From G963667675 sp965197565 (GTDB taxonomy: Bacteria; Chloroflexota; Dehalococcoidia; Lucifugimonadales; UBA3495): 64,000 bases of DNA. Shown here in pieces: positions 59,498 through 64,000 of the stretch. The position numbers and the translations under genes are program-made. The notes below the pieces were generated by a model. It was not told the origin of the DNA. It was given only the letters and a program-made list of their open reading frames with translations, and did not search any database. The stretch is taken from contig CBDANK010000004.1 in the NCBI GenBank assembly GCA_965197565.1, positions 1,302,001 through 1,366,000 on the forward strand, in the 5' to 3' direction. Numbering within the stretch: position 1 is the first letter of the stretch; every line of letters starts with the position of its first letter.

Positions 59498-60289
59498 ATG
59501 GATATTCCGGTGAAAAATCAAAACGGCGACACCTTGGAAACCATCCGGTTGGACGATGCCGTTTTCAATGTGCCCATGAACCACTCCTTGGTGCATCAAG
59601 CACAGGTCATTTACCAGCTCAACAAACGCCAGGGTACTCACGACACCAAGACCAGGGCCCAGGTGTCCGGTGGAGGTCGAAAGCCCTGGATTCAGAAACA
59701 CACCGGACGCGCCCGCCAAGGGAGTATTCGCGCCCCCCAATGGCGGCACGGCGGTGTGGTGTTCGGGCCCCATCCCCGGGATTACCGCAAGTCTATACCC
59801 CGCCGTATGCGTCGACTGGCCCTCAAGTGCGTCCTCTCCGACAAAGCCCGGCAGGATAAGCTGGTTTGCTTGGATAGTATGGACGCTGTCGACGGCAGGA
59901 CCAAATCGATGGTCGATCTTTTGCAAAAATTGGCTGTTTCGGGTTCCATCCTGATGGTGACCCGAGACGTCGAGGAAAGGGTGGTCCGCGCTTCTCACAA
60001 CCTGCCCAAGGTTTGGACACTGCCGGTAACCCTGTTGAATGCCAATGAACTGCTTCGCCGGGAGACGTTGATTATGACGGTGGCTGCCGCCAGGTGGGCG
60101 GAGGAGTTCCTAGCCGCGGCCCCCCACGGAAGGCGGGGAGTCCGGGGAGAGGCGACGGCCCCGGTTGTGGACGGCGACAGGACGGCCGTGGAGGACCAAC
60201 CCGCCGGCCAAGCGGGGACAAGTGCACCCGAAGCGTCGGAGAGTTCACCCAGCCAAAGCGAGGCCGACGCAGAGGAAAAGAAAGAATAA
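59498..60289 (+). CDS. rplD: Ribosomal protein L4 with long C-terminal extension
   Basis: 263 residues; the first 205 or so are ordinary L4: IPVKNQNGDTLETIRLDDAVFNVP, then KRQGTHDTKTRAQVSGGGRKPWIQKHTGRARQGSIRAPQWRHGGVVFGPHPRDYRKSIPRRMRRLALKCVLSDKARQDKLV. The last 55 residues (from APHGRRGVRGE) are rich in Ala, Ser, Glu and Pro and end AEEKKE; they look disordered. L4 lines the exit tunnel and in some bacteria represses its own operon. rplW starts immediately after the stop. Confidence 0.95.
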   Translation: MDIPVKNQNGDTLETIRLDDAVFNVPMNHSLVHQAQVIYQLNKRQGTHDTKTRAQVSGGGRKPWIQKHTGRARQGSIRAPQWRHGGVVFGPHPRDYRKSIPRRMRRLALKCVLSDKARQDKLVCLDSMDAVDGRTKSMVDLLQKLAVSGSILMVTRDVEERVVRASHNLPKVWTLPVTLLNANELLRRETLIMTVAAARWAEEFLAAAPHGRRGVRGEATAPVVDGDRTAVEDQPAGQAGTSAPEASESSPSQSEADAEEKKE

Positions 60290-60574
60290 ATGAATATCAA
60301 TCAGGTCCTGGTCAAGCCCACCATCACGGAAAAAAGTACAATCCTTCAAGAAACCGGCAAGTACACCTTTCAAGTAGCGCCCCGGGCAAACAAGGTGGAG
60401 ATCAAAGCCGCTGTGCAAAAAAGCTTCGCCGTTACTGTTGTCGATGTCAACATCACTAAAATCCACGGTAAGCGCAAACGTTACGGCCCGAAGCTCTCTA
60501 AACAACCCGATTTCAAGAAGGCGGTAGTAACTTTGAGGCCGGGCGACCGGATTAATATTATCGAAGGGCTTTAA
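60290..60574 (+). CDS. rplW: Ribosomal protein L23
   Basis: 94 residues. NINQVLVKPTITEKSTILQETGKYTFQVAPRANKVEIKAAVQKSFAVTVVDVNITKIHGKRKRYGPKLSKQPDFKKAVVTLRPGDRINIIEGL. L23 is at the tunnel exit and docks trigger factor and SRP. The start directly follows the rplD stop, indicating coupling. Confidence 0.96.
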   Translation: MNINQVLVKPTITEKSTILQETGKYTFQVAPRANKVEIKAAVQKSFAVTVVDVNITKIHGKRKRYGPKLSKQPDFKKAVVTLRPGDRINIIEGL

Positions 60575-60608
60575 AGCCCAGTCGTCAAGGAAGCACAAGG
60601 AAAACGAA

Positions 60609-61442
60609 ATGCCGCTGAAAAATCTAAGGCCGGTTACTCCGGGGAGCCGCAATGCGGTACGGCCATCATTTGAGGAAATCACCAGCCGGGAGCCGGAAAA
60701 GTCCCTGCTTTCACCCCTTCCCAGCCACGGCGGCCGAAACAACCGGGGCCGGATCACTACCCGCAGCCGCGGCGGTGCCCAAAAACGGATGTACCGTCGC
60801 ATCGACTTCAAACGCTTGAAGGACGGCGTTCCCGCTAGGGTAGTTTCCATAGAGTACGACCCCAACCGCACTACCCGCATCGCCCTGGTTTTCTACGTCG
60901 ATGGTGAAAAAGCCTATATTTTGGCTCCGTTGGCTTTATCGGTGGGCGATTGGGTGGAATCTGGCTCGCAGGCCGAGATTCATCCGGGCAACTGCTTGCC
61001 CCTGCGAGCGATTCCCACAGGCACTGTCGTCCACAATCTGGAGATGACTCCAGGTAGAGGAGGACAGTTGGCCCGCGGCGCCGGTGTGGGAGCCCAAGTG
61101 TTGTCGCGGGAGGGTGAATACGTCTTGGTCCGCCTGCCGTCCGGTGAGATGCGGCGGTTGCTGTTAAATTGCCGGGCCAGCATCGGCCAGTTGTCCAATC
61201 CGGACCACAAGAACGAGAGCCTGGGAAAGGCTGGAGCCAGCCGCCATCTGGGCCGGCGCCCCCAAGTGCGGGGTGTAGCCAAGAACCCGGTCGACCACCC
61301 CCACGGCGGGGGAGAGGGCCGCTCACCCATAGGTATGCCCGGCCCCAAGTCGCCTTGGGGTAAGCCGACCCTGGGTTACAAAACTCGGCGCAAAAACAAG
61401 GCCAGCAGCAAGTTCATTATGCGCCGGGGTAGGAGGCGGTAG
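60609..61442 (+). CDS. rplB: Ribosomal protein L2
   Basis: 277 residues. PLKNLRPVTPGSRNAVRPSFEEIT, GGRNNRGRITTRSRGGAQKRMYRRIDFKR, EYDPNRTTRIALVFYVDGEKAYILAPLAL, then VVHNLEMTPGRGGQLARGAGVGAQVLSREGEYVLVRLPSGEMRRL and the conserved peptidyl-transferase-site loop RGVAKNPVDHPHGGGEGRSPIGMPGPKSPWGKPTLGYKTRRKNKASSKFIMRRGRR. Complete. rpsS follows by one base. Confidence 0.97.
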   Translation: MPLKNLRPVTPGSRNAVRPSFEEITSREPEKSLLSPLPSHGGRNNRGRITTRSRGGAQKRMYRRIDFKRLKDGVPARVVSIEYDPNRTTRIALVFYVDGEKAYILAPLALSVGDWVESGSQAEIHPGNCLPLRAIPTGTVVHNLEMTPGRGGQLARGAGVGAQVLSREGEYVLVRLPSGEMRRLLLNCRASIGQLSNPDHKNESLGKAGASRHLGRRPQVRGVAKNPVDHPHGGGEGRSPIGMPGPKSPWGKPTLGYKTRRKNKASSKFIMRRGRRR

Positions 61443-61443
61443 T

Positions 61444-61728
61444 ATGTCTCGGTCGGTGAAGAAGGGGCCGTACGTGCACCCCAAGTTGAGTAAGAAAGTG
61501 GAGACGGTCCAACGTTCGGGGGTCAAGACGGTGATCCGCACTTGGTCTCGGGCCTCAATGATAATGCCTGAAATGGTGGGGTTAACCATTGGGGTCCACG
61601 ACGGCCGCCGCCATGTTCCGGTGTTTATAACCGAGAACATGGTGGGGCATCGCTTGGGTGAGTTTTCACCCACTCGGACCTACCGCGGCCACGTGGGGCG
61701 GACGGAGCGCTCCAGCAGGACAAGGTGA
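61444..61728 (+). CDS. rpsS: Ribosomal protein S19
   Basis: 94 residues. SRSVKKGPYVHPKLSKKVETVQRSGVKTVIRTWSRASMIMPEMVGLTIGVHDGRRHVPVFITENMVGHRLGEFSPTRTYRGHVGRTERS. S19 sits in the 30S head with S13. Typical length; its stop precedes the rplV start by 4 bases. Confidence 0.97.
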   Translation: MSRSVKKGPYVHPKLSKKVETVQRSGVKTVIRTWSRASMIMPEMVGLTIGVHDGRRHVPVFITENMVGHRLGEFSPTRTYRGHVGRTERSSRTR

Positions 61729-61732
61729 AGCA

Positions 61733-62083
61733 GTGCCTCCAGTACGGGCGGTAGCTAAAAAAATAGGCGCTTCGCAAAAGCGGCTAAAGCCCATTTTGGA
61801 CTTGGTCCGGGGCCAACGAGTGCAAGACGCTATGAACACGTTGCAGCTCTTGCCGTCTCCTTGGGCCAAGACAGTGGCTAAAGTGGTCCAATCGGCCGCC
61901 GCCAATGCGGAAAACAACATGTTCATGAACCGTGACGCGCTGCGCATCATCCAGATTACTGCGGACAACGCCGCCTCGCTTAAGCGCTTCCGCCCTAGGG
62001 CGCGAGGGCGGATAGGCCGGATAACCAAGCGTTCCAGCCACATTATTGTGGTGGTCGACGAAGAAGAGGAGGAGGAGGCTTAA
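61733..62083 (+). CDS. rplV: Ribosomal protein L22
   Basis: 116 residues from GTG 61733, which has AAGGTGA a few bases upstream. PPVRAVAKKIGASQKRLKPILDLVRGQRVQDAMNTLQLLPSPWAKTVAKVVQSAAANAENN, then DALRIIQITADNAASLKRFRPRARGRIGRITKRSSHIIVVVDE and a terminal run of Glu. L22 spans the exit tunnel. A longer frame starting inside rpsS is not credible. Confidence 0.95.
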   Translation: MPPVRAVAKKIGASQKRLKPILDLVRGQRVQDAMNTLQLLPSPWAKTVAKVVQSAAANAENNMFMNRDALRIIQITADNAASLKRFRPRARGRIGRITKRSSHIIVVVDEEEEEEA

Positions 62084-62086
62084 GGC

Positions 62087-62812
62087 ATGGGCCAAAAAAC
62101 CCATCCCTATGGGTTCAGGTTGGGCATAATCAAGGACTGGAAAGCACACTGGTACGCTCCCAACACAGCCACTTACCGGACCCTGGTGCTGGAGGACCTG
62201 CGCCTGCGCGACAGCATCAAAAGAGAGTACGCCCCTTTTTCCGATGCCGGGATCTCCAGGGTGGAGATCGACCGCGGGGCTCAAGACAGCGTTATCAACA
62301 TCCATTCGGCCCGGCCGGGCATCCTCATCGGGCGCGACGGTGAACGGGTTAAGCAACTGCGCAGCCGGCTTGAAGGCATCACCAAACGCAAAGTGCAATT
62401 GAATATTATTGAGATCGGTCAACCGGAAATAGACGCTTACCTGGTGTCTCGCAATATCGCCGACCAGCTAGAACGGCGGGTTGCTTACCGCCGAGCCATG
62501 CGGCAAGCAGCCCAACGAGCCATGCAAGGGGGCGCTGAAGGGATCAAGATAATAGTTAAGGGCCGCATCTCCGGTTCGGAAATCGCCCGGGTGGAAAAGC
62601 TAAGGCTGGGCCAAGTACCCTTGCATACGCTGCGGGCCGATATCGACTACGGCATAGCGGAAGCCAGTACCGCCATGGGGCGCATCGGCGTCAAGACCTG
62701 GGTGTATCGCGGGGAGATTTTGCCGCCGCCGCCTGAGGAGGTCGAGGAGTTGGAAACTATCGAAGTGACCGTTCAGGCAGACGAAATCTTGGACTCGATT
62801 GAGGAATTCTAG
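62087..62812 (+). CDS. rpsC: Ribosomal protein S3
   Basis: 241 residues. GQKTHPYGFRLGIIKDWKAHWYAPNTATYRTLVLEDLRLRDSIK, KH domain with RPGILIGRDGERVKQLRSRLEGITKRKVQLNIIEI, and the C-terminal AQRAMQGGAEGIKIIVKGRISGSEIARVEKLRLGQVPLHTLRADIDYGIAEASTAMGRIGVKTWVYRGE. S3 guards the mRNA entry and has helicase activity. An acidic tail (PPPEEVEELETIEVTVQADEI) extends the usual C-terminus. Confidence 0.97.
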   Translation: MGQKTHPYGFRLGIIKDWKAHWYAPNTATYRTLVLEDLRLRDSIKREYAPFSDAGISRVEIDRGAQDSVINIHSARPGILIGRDGERVKQLRSRLEGITKRKVQLNIIEIGQPEIDAYLVSRNIADQLERRVAYRRAMRQAAQRAMQGGAEGIKIIVKGRISGSEIARVEKLRLGQVPLHTLRADIDYGIAEASTAMGRIGVKTWVYRGEILPPPPEEVEELETIEVTVQADEILDSIEEF

Positions 62813-62823
62813 AGGAGCTAACA

Positions 62824-63261
62824 ATGCTACAGCCCAAAAGGAGCAAATTCCGAAAGATCATCCGGGGCCGGCGCAAGGGTGCGGCCACCACGGGATCGAC
62901 GGTATCTTTTGGCGAATTTGGCCTTAAGGCTCTGGGGGTCGACTGGATTACAGCCCGCCAGATTGAGGCGGCCCGGGTGGCTGTCACCCGCCGCCTTAGA
63001 AGGGGCGGACAAGTGTGGGTGCGGGTCTTCCCGGACAAGCCGGTGACCAAAAAGCCCGCCGAAACTCGGATGGGCGGCGGAAAATCGGGCGTAGACCATT
63101 GGGTGGCGGTAGTTAAACCGGGCCGGATACTCTTTGAAGTGGCCGGTGTGCCAGCCGAGGATGCGATTGAAGCCCTGCGGCTGGCGTCTCACAAACTACC
63201 CATCCCCACAAAGACAGTACACCGCGACCGGCTGGCGACTGCGGCCGGCGGGACTGGTTAG
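62824..63261 (+). CDS. rplP: Ribosomal protein L16
   Basis: 145 residues. LQPKRSKFRKIIRGRRKGAATTGSTVSFGEFGLKALGVDWITARQIEAARVAVTRRLRRGGQVWVRVFPDKPVTKKPAETRMGGGKSGVDHWVAVVKPGRILFEVAGVPAEDAIEALRLASHKLPIPTKTVHRD. Close to the usual 137-140 residues. L16 helps position tRNA in the A site. Confidence 0.97.
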   Translation: MLQPKRSKFRKIIRGRRKGAATTGSTVSFGEFGLKALGVDWITARQIEAARVAVTRRLRRGGQVWVRVFPDKPVTKKPAETRMGGGKSGVDHWVAVVKPGRILFEVAGVPAEDAIEALRLASHKLPIPTKTVHRDRLATAAGGTG

Positions 63262-63273
63262 GGGGACGCTGCG

Positions 63274-63471
63274 GTGCGGATGCACGACATAAGAGAACTG
63301 ACCGACCAACAACTGAGGGACGAGTTGAGCAAAGCCTACCGGGATTACATGAACCTCCGGTTCCGGGCAGCCACAAACCAATTGCCCGATACTAATCTGC
63401 CCAAAATAACCCGGAAGTCTATCGCGCGGCTGCGCACGGCAATGAACGAGCGCGGCCTGACGGTCAATTAG
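63274..63471 (+). CDS. rpmC: Ribosomal protein L29
   Basis: 65 residues. MHDIRELTDQQLRDELSKAYRDYMNLRFRAATNQLPDTNLPKITRKSIARLRTAMNERGL. GTG 63274 is chosen because GGGGGA lies 7 bases upstream; ATG 63280 is the alternative. L29 contacts L23 at the tunnel exit. Two bases separate it from rpsQ. Confidence 0.95.
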   Translation: MRMHDIRELTDQQLRDELSKAYRDYMNLRFRAATNQLPDTNLPKITRKSIARLRTAMNERGLTVN

Positions 63472-63473
63472 CC

Positions 63474-63887
63474 ATGGCTAAAGCGATGCGCAAAGTCCGC
63501 ACCGGCTTGGTGGTGCGCAACGTGGCGGACAAAACAGCGGTTGTGGAGATGGTGTGGAAGCAGCGGCACCGCTTGTACCGAAAACAAGTGCGTCGGGTGG
63601 CCCGGTTCCACGTTCACGATCCCCTGAACCAGTGTCAACTGGGAGATACGGTCCGTATCCAGGAGGTTAGACCCGTATCCAAGACCAAACGTTGGCGGTT
63701 GCTGGAAGTCTTGGAACGCCGCCGGGTGGCCGAGGTGCGGCCTATCGAGCTAGAAGCCGATGCGGAGATTGTGACGGCTTCAGAAGAAGCAGCCGAGCCG
63801 GAAAACAAAGAAGCCGAAGAATCACCGGCAGACCAATATGGAGACGACGGTGATTCCATGACGGAAGGCGAGGATTCAGAAAAGTGA
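63474..63887 (+). CDS. rpsQ: Ribosomal protein S17 with acidic C-terminal tail
   Basis: 137 residues, against 80-90 in most bacteria. The first 85 are standard S17: KAMRKVRTGLVVRNVADKTAVVEMVWKQRHRLYRKQVRRVARFHVHDPLNQCQLGDTVRIQEVRPVSKTKRWRLLEVLERR. The remaining 50 or so are very acidic (AEIVTASEEAAEPENKEAEESP..GDDGDSMTEGEDSEK) and probably disordered. S17 is an early 30S assembly protein. Its stop overlaps the rplN start (GTGA). Confidence 0.95.
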   Translation: MAKAMRKVRTGLVVRNVADKTAVVEMVWKQRHRLYRKQVRRVARFHVHDPLNQCQLGDTVRIQEVRPVSKTKRWRLLEVLERRRVAEVRPIELEADAEIVTASEEAAEPENKEAEESPADQYGDDGDSMTEGEDSEK

Positions 63888-64000
63888 TTCAGACCTACAC
63901 ACGACTCACTGTGGCGGATAATAGCGGGGCCAAAGTCATCCGGCTGATCAATATCCCAGGGAGCAGCAACCGGAGGTTCGCCGGCATCGGTGATGTGGTT
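63884..64000 (+). CDS. rplN: Ribosomal protein L14, 5' part (cut by window end)
   Basis: 39 codons are visible: MIQTYTRLTVADNSGAKVIRLINIPGSSNRRFAGIGDVV. This is the standard L14 N-terminus (MIQ..T.L.VADNSGAK...I). The start is GTG, overlapping the rpsQ stop by 4 bases. L14 contributes to the subunit interface near helix 95. The rest lies beyond the window. Confidence 0.93.
   Translation, partial: MIQTYTRLTVADNSGAKVIRLINIPGSSNRRFAGIGDVV

Overview
The window looks like a contig end from an uncultivated, fairly GC-rich bacterium, probably a Chloroflexota lineage (Dehalococcoidia/SAR202-like). That placement is inferred from gene content: a ferredoxin-dependent 2-oxoacid oxidoreductase, cobaltochelatase CobN with a fused ChlI/ChlD partner, MeaB, ACMSD-type amidohydrolases, and a str operon running straight into the S10 operon without tuf. 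No rRNA or tRNA gene was seen. About 75-80 percent is coding. The intergenic space is unusually rich in short mobile repeats.

Layout. 1-2.9 kb: an accessory patch with a gene interrupted by an amber codon, a broken and duplicated DUF4276 gene, and an AAA ATPase (remnant of a two-gene defence-type module). 3.0-7.3 kb: a GntR/FadR regulator with a clear promoter and operator, then gamma-delta, alpha and beta subunits of a 2-oxoacid:ferredoxin oxidoreductase whose alpha subunit carries the oxalate oxidoreductase signature YPIRP. 7.4-8.0 kb: a 14-copy 34-bp tandem array inside an inverted-repeat element. 8.1-16 kb: FAD reductase, a frameshifted IS110, an NfeD/band-7 pair, ribosome hibernation factor, DUF429 and MeaB. 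16-17 kb: nested MITEs. 17-26 kb: a cysteinyl-tRNA synthetase fused to a glycosyltransferase, hemerythrin-like protein, glycine-oxidase-like enzyme, FmdB, DUF971, a ThDP enzyme and an amidohydrolase. 26.5-33.2 kb: histidine genes in the order hisZ-hisG-(zinc phospholipase-like)-hisD-hisC-hisB. 33.3-38.7 kb: an insertion-sequence island with an intact IS110, an IS630 that needs a -1 frameshift, and an IS701 split by a second IS110. 39-43.7 kb: two SDRs (one apparently a pseudoenzyme), BirA, a MazF-type toxin pair and glycyl-tRNA synthetase. 43.8-55.2 kb: a cobalamin region with ChlID, a B12 riboswitch ahead of btuFCD, cobN and cbiE. 55.4-64 kb: rpsL-rpsG-fusA-rpsJ-rplC-rplD-rplW-rplB-rpsS-rplV-rpsC-rplP-rpmC-rpsQ-rplN, cut by the window end.

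Four families of short inverted-repeat elements (called M1, M2, M3 and R3 here) fill most gaps. They insert into one another, and two IS110 copies sit in R3 ends. The noncoding left ends of those IS110 copies contain short segments matching the target and donor junctions in the arrangement expected for a bridge RNA. This is the most mechanistically telling signal in the window. Other items worth attention are the oxalate-type oxidoreductase operon, the CysS-glycosyltransferase fusion and the B12 riboswitch with its terminator.
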